A stretch of 64,000 nucleotides of DNA from Pseudorhodobacter wandonensis (GTDB lineage Bacteria > Pseudomonadota > Alphaproteobacteria > Rhodobacterales > Rhodobacteraceae), in NCBI RefSeq assembly GCF_001202035.1, contig NZ_LGHT01000023.1, forward strand, positions 1-64,000. The letters are read 5' to 3'. This document shows, in pieces, positions 1 through 8,184 of the stretch. The translations under genes and the position numbers were made by a program. Position 1 is the first letter of the stretch, and each line of letters begins with the position of its first letter. A model generated the notes under the pieces. That model saw nothing but the letters and a program-made list of their open reading frames with translations, did not search any database and was not told the DNA's origin.

Positions 1-1
1 A

Positions 2-865
2 TGGGGGCAAATGTCCTTTTGGGGTGCGACGGTTATTACCGGCCTGTTCGGCGCTATTCCGGGCATCGGCGAATCGATTCAGACTTGGTTGTTGGGCGGC
101 CCAGCCGTTGATAACGCCACGCTGAACCGTTTCTTCAGCTTGCACTATCTGCTGCCTTTCGTGATTGCGGCCCTTGTCGCCATTCACATCTGGGCTTTCC
201 ATTCGACCGGCAACAACAACCCGACAGGTGTTGAAGTGCGCCGCACCTCGAAAGCAGAAGCCGAGAAAGACACATTGCCCTTCTGGCCTTACTTCGTGAT
301 GAAAGACCTTTTCGCGCTGGCCGTGATTATGGTTGTGTTCTTTGCGGTTGTTGGCTTTATGCCGAACTTCCTTGGCCACCCGGATAACTACATCGAGGCC
401 AACGCGCTTTCGACACCTGCGCATATTGTGCCGGAATGGTACTTCCTGCCGTTCTACGCCATTCTGCGTGCGTTCACGGCCGATGTTTGGGTTGTGCAGT
501 TGGTGAACTTTGTCACCTTCGGCATCGTTGACGCCAAGTTCTTTGGTGTTATGGCGATGTTTGGTGCGATTGCAGTTATGGCACTTGCGCCTTGGCTGGA
601 CACATCTTCGGTACGTTCGGGCCGCTACCGCCCGATGTTCAAGATGTGGTTCGTATTGCTGAGCATCGACTTTGTGGTGCTGATGTGGGTTGGCGCGCAG
701 CCTGCCGAGTTCCCATATGACTGGATCTCGCTGATTGCTTCTGCTTACTGGTTCGCCTATTTCCTCGTGATCTTGCCACTGTTGGGCGTGATCGAAAAGC
801 CGCTGGCCCAGCCTGCGACCATTGAGGAAGACTTCAAATCGCACTACGCCGATCCGGCCGAGTGA
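2..865 (+). CDS. petB: Cytochrome b of the bc1 complex, C-terminal part (5' end outside window)
   Basis: Ubiquinol:cytochrome c oxidoreductase subunit in the inner membrane, carrying both b hemes and the quinone sites. The reading frame is already open at base 2 ([13 protein letters not shown]), so an internal ATG at 11 is not the start and the gene begins upstream of the window. Visible family marks are the spaced heme histidines in [15 protein letters not shown] and the Qo-site PEWY motif in [14 protein letters not shown]. Several C-terminal membrane segments follow. The stop overlaps the leader of the cytochrome c1 gene, as in the usual petABC operon; the Rieske gene would lie upstream. 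Confidence 0.96.
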   Translation, partial: WGQMSFWGATVITGLFGAIPGIGESIQTWLLGGPAVDNATLNRFFSLHYLLPFVIAALVAIHIWAFHSTGNNNPTGVEVRRTSKAEAEKDTLPFWPYFVMKDLFALAVIMVVFFAVVGFMPNFLGHPDNYIEANALSTPAHIVPEWYFLPFYAILRAFTADVWVVQLVNFVTFGIVDAKFFGVMAMFGAIAVMALAPWLDTSSVRSGRYRPMFKMWFVLLSIDFVVLMWVGAQPAEFPYDWISLIASAYWFAYFLVILPLLGVIEKPLAQPATIEEDFKSHYADPAE

Positions 866-879
866 GGGAAAAGGAACTG

Positions 880-1740
880 ATGATTATGTTTCGTAAAATC
901 GCAATCAGCGCCGTTTCTGCCCTCGTGATGGGGGCCGGCTCGGCACTCGCTTCGGGCGGCGGTGGTCATGTGACTGATGTGCCATTCAGCTTTGAAGGGC
1001 CATTTGGCACCTATGATGAGCATCAGCTGCAACGCGGGCTTCAGGTTTATACCGAGGTATGTTCTGCCTGCCACGGTATGAAGTTTGTTCCTATCCGCAC
1101 CCTTTCGGATGTGGGCGGGCCGCATTTGCCAGAGGATCAGGTTCGTGCCTATGCTGCCGAGTTCACGGTAGTTGATGCTGAAACGGGTGAAGACCGGCCG
1201 GGTAAACCGACCGATCACTTCCCGCATTCAGGTTTGCCGAACGCGCCAGACCTTAGCCTTATGGCCAAGGCGCGCGCCGGTTTCCACGGGCCATATGGCT
1301 TGGGTATCAACCAGTTGTTCAAGGGTATCGGCGGACCCGAGTATATTTACTCTATCCTTGCCCATTATGAGGAAAACCCGGAATGCGCCCCTGATGGCGT
1401 TGACGGATTCTATTACAACACTGCCTTTAGCGCAGGTTCGGTGCCGGATAGCTGCAAGGACGAGCATGGTGTGTCCACCGTGCCCGGCACTTGGATCGCT
1501 ATGCCGCCTCCGCTTTCGGATGGTTTGGTTGAGTATCAAGACGGGCATGAGGCCGACATTCACCACATGGCCGAAGATGTTTCTGCCTTCCTGATGTGGG
1601 CGGCTGAGCCAAAGATGATGGCGCGCAAGCAAGCAGGCTTTACCGCTGTGATCTTTCTGACCATCTTGTCTGTGCTGTTGTACCTGACGAACAAGCGTAT
1701 CTGGTCGGCCGTGAAAGGCCCCAAGAAAAAGCACGCTTGA
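880..1740 (+). CDS. petC: Cytochrome c1 of the bc1 complex
   Basis: Membrane-anchored c-type cytochrome that passes electrons from the Rieske protein to soluble cytochrome c. A signal peptide of about 24 residues ends in SALA. The heme c motif CSACH is at about residues 61-65, the distal Met is probably the one in [13 protein letters not shown], and a C-terminal anchor segment ([14 protein letters not shown]) precedes a basic tail. I chose the ATG at 880 behind AAGGAA; an ATG at 886 is equally possible and may be better spaced. A GTG at 862 in the same frame lies inside the end of petB and has no ribosome site. The gene ends before a strong terminator. Confidence 0.96.
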   Translation: MIMFRKIAISAVSALVMGAGSALASGGGGHVTDVPFSFEGPFGTYDEHQLQRGLQVYTEVCSACHGMKFVPIRTLSDVGGPHLPEDQVRAYAAEFTVVDAETGEDRPGKPTDHFPHSGLPNAPDLSLMAKARAGFHGPYGLGINQLFKGIGGPEYIYSILAHYEENPECAPDGVDGFYYNTAFSAGSVPDSCKDEHGVSTVPGTWIAMPPPLSDGLVEYQDGHEADIHHMAEDVSAFLMWAAEPKMMARKQAGFTAVIFLTILSVLLYLTNKRIWSAVKGPKKKHA

Positions 1741-1758
1741 TTTGATCTGACACGATTT

Positions 1759-1790
1759 AAAGGCCCCGCCCGAAACGGTGGGGCCTTTCT
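1759..1790 (+). terminator. Rho-independent terminator of the bc1 operon
   Basis: Perfect 9-bp stem AAAGGCCCC / GGGGCCTTT (1759-1767 with 1780-1788), 12-nt loop, followed by TCTTGT. It lies 18 nt after the petC stop. Confidence 0.85.
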
Positions 1791-1811
1791 TGTATCTGCC
1801 AAGGCCTCACC

Positions 1812-2354
1812 ATGCCCCTGACCTGCCATGCCTTTGTAGCCGCCAGCCTTGACGGCTTTATCGCCCGCCCTAACGGCAGCATTGACTGGTTGGAGCCTTT
1901 CAATGCGGCTGATGAAGACCATGGCTATGACGCCTTTATTGCCGATAAGGATGGTATTGTGATGGGGCGCGGCACCTTTGAAACCGTGCTGGGATTTGGT
2001 CATTGGCCCTATGCCTTGCCGGTGATCATCATGAGCCAAACCCTGACCGTCGACGATATTCCCGAATCGCTGGCCGAATTGGTGGCTATTTGTGACATGG
2101 AACCTGCCGAGCTGTTGGTGGCCTTGGCCGAGGAAGGTTGGCAAAAAGTCTATGTTGATGGCGGGCAACTGCTGCAATCTTTTCTGCGCGATGGGTTGCT
2201 GAATGATATTACCGTAACCCGCGTTCCGCTGTTGCTGGGGCAGGGGCGGCCGCTGTTTGGTGCGCTATCTGCCGATGTGCAACTGACGCATCAGCATACG
2301 GTCAGCTTTCCGTCTGGCCTTGTTAGCACAAAGTACGGCATTTCCGCGCAATAA
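1812..2354 (+). CDS. Dihydrofolate reductase-like (RibD C-terminal domain) family protein
   Basis: A 180-residue single-domain protein of the DHFR/RibD-C fold, like the YyaP/YwjB group. The start ATSLDGFIA-type motif appears as AASLDGFIARPNGSIDWL, followed by GIVMGRGTFETV and YVDGGQLLQSFLRDGLLNDI, which match the NADPH-binding reductase pattern. The substrate is not known for this group and few members have been tested. It stands alone between the petC terminator and the thiamine riboswitch, so context gives no pathway. A link to pterin or flavin metabolism is only a possibility. Confidence 0.8.
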   Translation: MPLTCHAFVAASLDGFIARPNGSIDWLEPFNAADEDHGYDAFIADKDGIVMGRGTFETVLGFGHWPYALPVIIMSQTLTVDDIPESLAELVAICDMEPAELLVALAEEGWQKVYVDGGQLLQSFLRDGLLNDITVTRVPLLLGQGRPLFGALSADVQLTHQHTVSFPSGLVSTKYGISAQ

Positions 2355-2360
2355 CCGCTT

Positions 2361-2378
2361 GCCCCTGCCGCTGGGGGC
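2361..2378 (+). terminator. Possible weak terminator hairpin
   Basis: GCCCC (2361-2365) pairs with GGGGC (2374-2378) just after the preceding gene, then GTTAAATT. The stem is short and the T-run poor, so this may be a processing stem or chance. Confidence 0.3.
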
Positions 2379-2391
2379 GTTAAATTGACCA

Positions 2392-2484
2392 GCACCTCGG
2401 GGTGCCCTTGTGCAGGGCTGAGATTTGGCAACAGCCAAAGACCCGTTGAACCTGAACCGGTTAAGACCGGCGGAGGGAAGGTGC
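2392..2484 (+). promoter_or_regulatory. TPP riboswitch (THI element)
   Basis: The closing P1 helix GCACCT / AGGTGC (2392-2397 with 2479-2484) encloses the hallmark THI-box segments: GGGGTGC (2399-2405), CTGAGA (2418-2423) and TTGAACCTGA (2446-2455), then the P4/P5 arm ending in GGAGGGAA. It sits 47 nt upstream of the first gene of the thiamine transport operon. The following leader has only a 5-bp hairpin (2485-2498) and no intrinsic terminator, so I infer control of translation rather than of termination. Confidence 0.95.
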
Positions 2485-2531
2485 ATGGAATGATCCATCC
2501 CGACTTTTTGCCGTCGTTTTTGGAGAGACCC

Positions 2532-3509
2532 ATGCTGAAACGACTTTTTCTGTTACCCCTTTTGGCCACCCCTGCGCTGGCGGACACGCCTGTGTTGACG
2601 GTTTATGCCTCGACCTCATTCGCGTCCGAGTGGGGCCCGGGCCCCGCGATTGAGACGGCGTTCGAGAAGGTTTGCGGCTGTGATCTGCAGTATCGCACCA
2701 CCGATCTGATCCCTAGCCTGATGTTGGAAGGCAAGAATACCGATGCCGACGTGGTGATCGGCATTTCTACCGATGAAACGCTGCGCGCGCGGGAAACTGG
2801 GCTGTTTGGCCCGCATAACCAAGATCTTGCCAGCCTGTCCTTGCCGGTCGAATGGACGGACACGGTCTTTTTGCCGTTCAACTATGGCGACACGGCGTTT
2901 ATCTATGACAACACCAAACTGACCAACCCGCCGCGCAATTTCGAAGAGCTGGCATCCCTGCCCGAAGATGTGAAGATTGTGATCCAAGACCCGCGCTCCT
3001 CAGGGGCGGGGCTGGCCTTGGTGCTTTGGGTGAAATCGGTTTACGGCGATAAGGCCGAGGAGTATTGGCGCCGCCTTGCCCCGCATATCCTGACTGTGAC
3101 CAAAGGTTGGTCCGAGGCCTATGGCCTGTTTACGGCAGGCGAGGCGGATCTGGTAATGTCTTACATCACCTCGCCCGCCTATCACATGATCGTTGAAAAC
3201 GACTACACCAAGGTTGCAGCGGTGTTTGACGAGGGTCATTATTTCACCGCCGAGGTTGTGGGCCAAATTGCCGGCACTGATCAGCCCGAACTTGCGCAAT
3301 CTTTCATGAATTTCGTGCTCAGCGAGACTTTTCAGGAAATGATCCCACGGGTGAATTTTGGCTTTCCGGTCAAGCTGGATTCCAGCCTGATGCCGCCCGA
3401 ATTTGCCAAGCTGAACCTGCCACCAAAATCGCTGTTCTATTCCGAGGCTGAAGGCGCGGCCCTGCGTGATGCCGCCGTGGCCGAGTGGCAACGCGGCCTT
3501 AGCCAATAA
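2532..3509 (+). CDS. Diverged ThiB-like periplasmic binding protein
   Basis: Extracellular solute-binding protein of the thiamine-binding (TbpA/ThiB) type, 325 residues, with a signal peptide ending LATPALA. The start at 2532 follows GGAGAG; the frame is open further upstream but runs through the riboswitch. It is clearly paralogous to the next gene: shared SEWGPGPA, VCGCDL, VIQDPRSS, GWSEAYG.FTAGEAD and TSPAYH. Several expected thiamine-pocket positions differ, however: TYDSF is ASTSF, a short deletion removes the DG after CGCDL, and NWMYP is NFGFP. It may bind a different thiamine precursor or salvage product. Expression should follow the TPP riboswitch. Confidence 0.85.
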   Translation: MLKRLFLLPLLATPALADTPVLTVYASTSFASEWGPGPAIETAFEKVCGCDLQYRTTDLIPSLMLEGKNTDADVVIGISTDETLRARETGLFGPHNQDLASLSLPVEWTDTVFLPFNYGDTAFIYDNTKLTNPPRNFEELASLPEDVKIVIQDPRSSGAGLALVLWVKSVYGDKAEEYWRRLAPHILTVTKGWSEAYGLFTAGEADLVMSYITSPAYHMIVENDYTKVAAVFDEGHYFTAEVVGQIAGTDQPELAQSFMNFVLSETFQEMIPRVNFGFPVKLDSSLMPPEFAKLNLPPKSLFYSEAEGAALRDAAVAEWQRGLSQ

Positions 3510-3528
3510 CCCTGTGATGGAGGTATTT

Positions 3529-4518
3529 ATGACCAAAACGATTCCCGCAGCGCTTGCGTTTGTGCTTTTGGCCTCGGTTGCCCAAGCCGATACACCAGTG
3601 TTGAAAGTGCTGACCTATGACAGCTTTACCTCTGAATGGGGCCCCGGCCCAGCGGTTGAAAAGGCGTTTGAGGCGGTTTGCGGTTGTGATCTGGTGTTTT
3701 CAGCCGTTGGCGACGGTGCGGAACTGCTGGCGCGTTTGCAGCTTGAAGGCGCGAACTCGGACGCTTCAGTTGTGCTGGGGTTGGATACCAACCTAACGGC
3801 ACAGGCAGCGGCCACCGGTCTGTTTGCACCACATGGCCAAGCAGCGGCCAACGATCTGCCGGCACCCTACGCCGATCCGGTTTTCCTGCCATATGACTGG
3901 GGCTATTTCGCCTTTGTCTATGATAAAACCAAGCTCACCACACCACCCACTTCCTTTGAGGAATTGGCTGCATCCGATCTGAAAATAGTGATTCAGGATC
4001 CACGGTCCTCGACCCCCGGACTTGGGTTGTTGCTGTGGGTCAAGGCGGCTTACGGTGAGCGTGCGCCGGCGATTTGGGCCGCATTGGCCGACAATATCGT
4101 CACCGTGACCCCCGGATGGTCCGAAGCTTATGGCATGTTTACAGCCGGCGAGGCGGATATGGTGCTGTCCTACACCACCTCACCCGCCTATCACCTGATC
4201 GCTGAAAATGACGATACCAAAGCAGCGGCGGGTTTTGCCGAGGGGCATTACATGCAAGTCGAAGTTGCGGGCAAGCTGGCGCATGCACCACAGCCCGAAT
4301 TGGCCGATCAGTTCCTAGCCTTTATGGCAAGCGACGCGTTCCAGTCGATTATCCCGACGACCAACTGGATGTACCCAGCGCATAAGCTTGCGGATGGGTT
4401 GCCAAAAGGGTTTGAGCAGATGATCGCACCGGAAAAGTCGCTGCTGATGACGGCCGACGAAGCACAAGCCGCACGTAAACCGGCGTTGGATGAATGGCTG
4501 ACCGCGCTGTCACGCTAG
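3529..4518 (+). CDS. thiB: Thiamine/TPP-binding periplasmic protein ThiB
   Basis: Periplasmic receptor of the ThiBPQ importer, 329 residues with a signal peptide ending VAQA. ATG 3529 has ATGGAGG five bases upstream. It keeps the canonical family motifs: TYDSFTSEWGPGP, VVLGLDTNL, VFLPYDWGYFAFVYD, RSSTPGLGLLLWVK, GWSEAYGMFTAGEAD and TTNWMYP. It follows the diverged paralogue by 19 nt and overlaps thiP by 25 nt, so all four genes should form one riboswitch-controlled transcript. Confidence 0.93.
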   Translation: MTKTIPAALAFVLLASVAQADTPVLKVLTYDSFTSEWGPGPAVEKAFEAVCGCDLVFSAVGDGAELLARLQLEGANSDASVVLGLDTNLTAQAAATGLFAPHGQAAANDLPAPYADPVFLPYDWGYFAFVYDKTKLTTPPTSFEELAASDLKIVIQDPRSSTPGLGLLLWVKAAYGERAPAIWAALADNIVTVTPGWSEAYGMFTAGEADMVLSYTTSPAYHLIAENDDTKAAAGFAEGHYMQVEVAGKLAHAPQPELADQFLAFMASDAFQSIIPTTNWMYPAHKLADGLPKGFEQMIAPEKSLLMTADEAQAARKPALDEWLTALSR

Positions 4519-6032
4519 CCGCCGCAGGGCTGGCCGCAGCGGTTTTTCTGCTGCTGCTGGCCCCGTTGGGCGCGCTAGGGCTCACTTTTCAAGGTTTTGC
4601 CTTTAGCGCGCCCGAGCTTGCCGCGCTGCGTTTTACGCTGCTGCAAGCCACACTTTCGGCTGCGCTTTCGGTTGCTTTGGCCGTGCCGGTTGCGCGGGCA
4701 TTGGCGCGGCGGCGGTTTATGGGGCGCTCGGCCCTGATCTCTATTTTGGGGGCGCCGTTCATTTTGCCCGTTATCGTGGCTGTTCTGGGGCTGTTGGCCG
4801 TGTTTGGCCGGGCCGGTTGGTTCAATGACGCATTGGGCCTGTTGGGCCTGCCGTCATTTTCGGTTTACGGGCTGCAAGGTGTTGTTTTGGCGCATGTGTT
4901 TTTCAACATGCCTTTGGCAGTGCGGATGATCTTGCACGGCTGGCAGGCTATTCCTGCCGAGCGTTTTCGCCTTGCTGCCAGTCTTGGGTTTACGCCCCGC
5001 GCCAGCCTGCGCCATATCGAAGCGCCGATGCTGCGTGAGGTGTTGCCCGGCGCGGGTTTGGTGATTTTAGTGATCTGCCTGACCAGTTTTGCTGTGGCGC
5101 TGACGCTGGGCGGCGGGCCAAAGGCGACGACGATTGAGCTGGCGATTTATCAAGCATTGCGGTTTGACTTTGATCTGCCGACAGCGGCGCGGTTGGCTTT
5201 GTTGCAGTTTGCACTCTGTGCTGCGGCCTTTGTCGTGGCATCACGGGTCAGCTTGCCGTCGGGTTTTGGCGCGGGCCAAGGGCGCGACGGTGGTCCACCT
5301 TCGCCGAACGGGTGGCGCAAAGTGGTCGATACTTTTGCGATCGTTCTGGCGGCGCTGTTCCTTGCATTGCCTTTGCTGGCGGTTGTTTTGAATGGACTTC
5401 CGGGGTTGGTAGACCTGCCTGAGACGGTTTGGGCGGCGGCAGGGCGGTCATTGGCGATTGCGTTGGCTTCAACCGCGATCAGCCTAGCGGCAGCAACGGT
5501 ATTGGCCTTGGCGGCCGCACAGGGCAGGGGCTGGGTGGCATTGGCCGCGACCTTGCCGCTGGCTGCATCAAGCCTTGTGCTAGGGACAGGTTTGTTCTTG
5601 ATTTTACAACCTTATTTTAAACCGGCAAGCCTTGCCCTTCCGGTGACCATGACCATTAACGCCGCGTTGTCACTGCCCTTTGCCTTTCGCATATTGGCGC
5701 CCGAGGCCCGCACGCTTTATGCAGATTACCAGCGGTTGGGTGCGTCATTGGGCATGGGCGGGTGGGCGTGGCTGCGCTGGGTGGTCTTGCCCAGGCTTGC
5801 GCGGGTTTTGGGGTTTTCGGCGGGCCTTGTGGCCGCGCTGTCGATGGGCGATTTGGGAGTGATCGCGCTGTTCGCGGGCGAGGGGGAGGCGACATTGCCC
5901 TTGCTGGTGCAACGCTTGATGGGCGCCTACCGGATGGAGACCGCAGCGAGCGCGGCGCTGCTTCTGGTGCTGCTGTCTTTTGCGCTGTTTTGGGTCTTTG
6001 ACTACGGGGGGCGGCGCTATGCTGGCACTTGA
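4494..6032 (+). CDS. thiP: Thiamine ABC transporter permease ThiP
   Basis: Fused two-lobe permease of 512 residues with about 12 hydrophobic segments, the size and layout of ThiP in the FbpB-like group. Each half carries an EAA-type loop, for example RFRLAASLGFTPRASLRHIEAPML in the first lobe (split over residues near 160-185) and YQRLGASLGMGGWAW in the second. The start ATG at 4494 overlaps the end of thiB by 25 nt, which suggests translational coupling. It should form the membrane channel with ThiQ. Confidence 0.92.
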   Translation: MADRAVTLAAAGLAAAVFLLLLAPLGALGLTFQGFAFSAPELAALRFTLLQATLSAALSVALAVPVARALARRRFMGRSALISILGAPFILPVIVAVLGLLAVFGRAGWFNDALGLLGLPSFSVYGLQGVVLAHVFFNMPLAVRMILHGWQAIPAERFRLAASLGFTPRASLRHIEAPMLREVLPGAGLVILVICLTSFAVALTLGGGPKATTIELAIYQALRFDFDLPTAARLALLQFALCAAAFVVASRVSLPSGFGAGQGRDGGPPSPNGWRKVVDTFAIVLAALFLALPLLAVVLNGLPGLVDLPETVWAAAGRSLAIALASTAISLAAATVLALAAAQGRGWVALAATLPLAASSLVLGTGLFLILQPYFKPASLALPVTMTINAALSLPFAFRILAPEARTLYADYQRLGASLGMGGWAWLRWVVLPRLARVLGFSAGLVAALSMGDLGVIALFAGEGEATLPLLVQRLMGAYRMETAASAALLLVLLSFALFWVFDYGGRRYAGT

Positions 6033-6711
6033 AAACCTGTCCATTCGCATGGGTGATTTCGCGCTGCACGCCGATTGGCAGGCCCCGAAAGGTGCGCGGA
6101 TTGCGATTATCGGGCCTTCGGGGGCAGGTAAATCGACCCTGCTGTCCCTGATTGGCGGATTTACGGCACCTGATACGGGAAAGGTGCTGTGGCAAAGCCA
6201 AGATTTGACGCGGTTAGAGCCGGGGGCGCGGCCTATTACTACGCTGTTCCAAGACCAGAACCTCTTTCCGCACCTGACTATCGCGCAAAACCTTGGCCTT
6301 GGTATCTCGCCAAACCTGCGGCTGACCAAGGCCGACAAAGAGCGGATAGAGGGCGCGTTGGAACGCACGGGCCTTGCTGGTTTTGGCCCGCGCAAGCCTG
6401 CGCAGCTTTCTGGCGGGCAGCAAAGCCGCGCGGCGCTGGCGCGGGCGCTGTTGCGTGACAAACCGGTTTTGCTGCTGGATGAACCCTTTGCCGCACTGGG
6501 ACCGGCATTAAAGGCGGAAATGCTGGGGTTGGTTTCCGACCTGGCAGATGAAACCGGGGCAGTTGTGTTAATGGTGACGCATGACCCCAAAGATGCCCAG
6601 GCCTTTGCGCCGCTAACCTGTTTGGTCGCGGGCGGCATAGCTTATGCGCCACAACCGACCGAGGCATTGTTGCGCAATCCGCCCCCTGAATTGGCGGCCT
6701 ATCTGGGCTAA
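6019..6711 (+). CDS. thiQ: Thiamine ABC transporter ATP-binding protein ThiQ
   Basis: ABC ATPase of 230 residues that powers thiamine uptake. It shows Walker A GPSGAGKST near residues 33-41, a Q-loop in TLFQDQNLFPHLT, signature LSGGQQSRAALARALL, Walker B VLLLDEPF and the switch His in VTHD. The family-typical D-loop is AALGPALKAEM. The chosen ATG at 6019 overlaps thiP by 14 nt; an upstream in-frame ATG at 5980 would overlap by more than 50 nt and adds a non-conserved leader. Confidence 0.94.
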   Translation: MLALENLSIRMGDFALHADWQAPKGARIAIIGPSGAGKSTLLSLIGGFTAPDTGKVLWQSQDLTRLEPGARPITTLFQDQNLFPHLTIAQNLGLGISPNLRLTKADKERIEGALERTGLAGFGPRKPAQLSGGQQSRAALARALLRDKPVLLLDEPFAALGPALKAEMLGLVSDLADETGAVVLMVTHDPKDAQAFAPLTCLVAGGIAYAPQPTEALLRNPPPELAAYLG

Positions 6712-6816
6712 GGGCGCTGGTTCATCACGATCTGTCATTGCACCCCACACAATTCAGCGATTGACCAGCGCTGCGGGGAAACGCAAAAGTTCGGGCTTAG
6801 CCCGAGGACGATAGCA

Positions 6817-8061
6817 ATGACCACTGCCCGTAAATCTGACCTGTTCACACCCGTTCTGATCGCGGGCTGCGCGATTTTGATGGTGAACTTCGCCATTCGT
6901 GCCAGTTTCGGCGTGTTCCAAATTCCGATCGCCGCCGAATTTGGCTGGATGCGGGCCGATTTTTCGATGGCGATTGCTATTCAGAACCTTGCCTGGGGTG
7001 TAGGGCAGCCGATTTTCGGCGCGCTTGCCGAACGGTTTGGCGACAGGCGCGCGATTATTGCGGGGGCGATATTATACGCATTGGGATTGGTGCTGTCGTC
7101 GATGGCAGTGACGCCGGGCCAGCATTGGCTATTGGAAATTCTGGTAGGCTTTGGCATCGCGGGCACCGGATTTGGCGTTATTCTGGCGATAGTCGGGCGG
7201 GCCAGTTCGGATGAAAACCGCAGTCTTGCGCTGGGGATCGCCACGGCGGCAGGGTCGGCAGGGCAGGTGTTTGGCGCCCCAACGGCCGAGTTTTTGCTGC
7301 AAAGCTATAGTTGGCAAACGGTGTTCCTGATCTTTGCTGTTCTAATCTTGTCGGTGCTTTTTGCGTTGCCGTTTCTGCGTGCGCCAATCACGGCGGGCAA
7401 AGTCGAGTTGCAAGAAAGCCTAGGGCATGTGTTGGTGCGGGCGTTCAAGGACCCGAGCTATATCATGATCTTTCTGGGGTTCTTTTCCTGCGGGTATCAG
7501 TTGGGTTTTATTACGGCGCATTTCCCTGCATTTGTGACCGAGATGTGCGGGCCGATAAACCAAGCGGGGTATCTGGCGGCAATCGGGATTTCGAGTACAT
7601 CGGCCCTGGGGGCGATTGCCATTTCGGTTATTGGATTGGCGAATATTGCGGGGGCGATTTACGCGGGATGGCTGGGCAAGCGGTATTCGAAGAAGAACCT
7701 GTTGGCAGCGATTTATGCAGGGCGCACTGTAACAGCCGCCGCGTTTATCCTGCTGCCGATGACACCTGCAAGCGTGCTGGTGTTTTCTTTGGTGATGGGG
7801 TCTTTGTGGCTGGCTACGGTGCCGCTGACCAGTGGTTTGGTCGCGCATTTGTATGGGCTGCGCTATATGGGCACGCTTTATGGGCTTGTGTTTTTCAGCC
7901 ATCAGTTGGGGTCGTTCCTTGGGGTGTGGTTGGGTGGCAAAATGTATGATTTGACAGGCGATTACACCTTGGTGTGGTGGCTTGGAATCGGGGTCGGCGC
8001 GTTTTCGGCGCTGGTGCATTTGCCGATAAAAGAGCGCCGGGTAGAGTTGGTTGCGGCCTAA
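6817..8061 (+). CDS. MFS transporter, OxlT/monocarboxylate-like
   Basis: A 414-residue major facilitator superfamily permease with about 12 membrane segments. Typical features are the N-terminal VNFAIRASFGVFQIPIAAEFGW segment (residues about 23-44) and the loop motif AERFGDRRAI between segments 2 and 3. The general look is of the oxalate/formate and monocarboxylate branch; the substrate cannot be read from sequence. GAGGA precedes ATG 6817. It is followed by a strong hairpin, so it is probably a single-gene unit. Confidence 0.85.
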   Translation: MTTARKSDLFTPVLIAGCAILMVNFAIRASFGVFQIPIAAEFGWMRADFSMAIAIQNLAWGVGQPIFGALAERFGDRRAIIAGAILYALGLVLSSMAVTPGQHWLLEILVGFGIAGTGFGVILAIVGRASSDENRSLALGIATAAGSAGQVFGAPTAEFLLQSYSWQTVFLIFAVLILSVLFALPFLRAPITAGKVELQESLGHVLVRAFKDPSYIMIFLGFFSCGYQLGFITAHFPAFVTEMCGPINQAGYLAAIGISSTSALGAIAISVIGLANIAGAIYAGWLGKRYSKKNLLAAIYAGRTVTAAAFILLPMTPASVLVFSLVMGSLWLATVPLTSGLVAHLYGLRYMGTLYGLVFFSHQLGSFLGVWLGGKMYDLTGDYTLVWWLGIGVGAFSALVHLPIKERRVELVAA

Positions 8062-8067
8062 GGGGCT

Positions 8068-8105
8068 GCCGTTTGCGGGGGGCATCGAGCCGCCCCGCAA
8101 ACGGC
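8068..8105 (+). terminator. Strong hairpin, probable terminator
   Basis: Perfect 13-bp stem: GCCGTTTGCGGGG (8068-8080) pairs with CCCCGCAAACGGC (8093-8105). No T-run follows, but the position right after the MFS stop fits transcript ending. Confidence 0.7.
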
Positions 8106-8152
8106 GCTGACGCGGTGCGTTCTTGAAAGCGGAAAAGTTACTTGATGGCGGA

Positions 8153-8184
8153 GCCTCCGGCGGAGGTATTTTTGCCAAGATGAA
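8153..8184 (+). repeat. Intergenic repeat, family 1 copy A
   Basis: CCTCCGGCGGAGG palindrome followed by AGGTATTTTTGCCAAGATGAA (8164-8184). The 21-nt core recurs exactly at 19025-19045, and a relative with the GAGGATATTTT...CCGAAAAG form is at 26546-26571. Similar elements are common between genes in Rhodobacteraceae (from memory). Confidence 0.75.

Noticed and set aside
2385-2531. Upstream extension of the first ThiB-like gene.
   Set aside because: It would translate the TPP riboswitch; the signal peptide begins at 2532.
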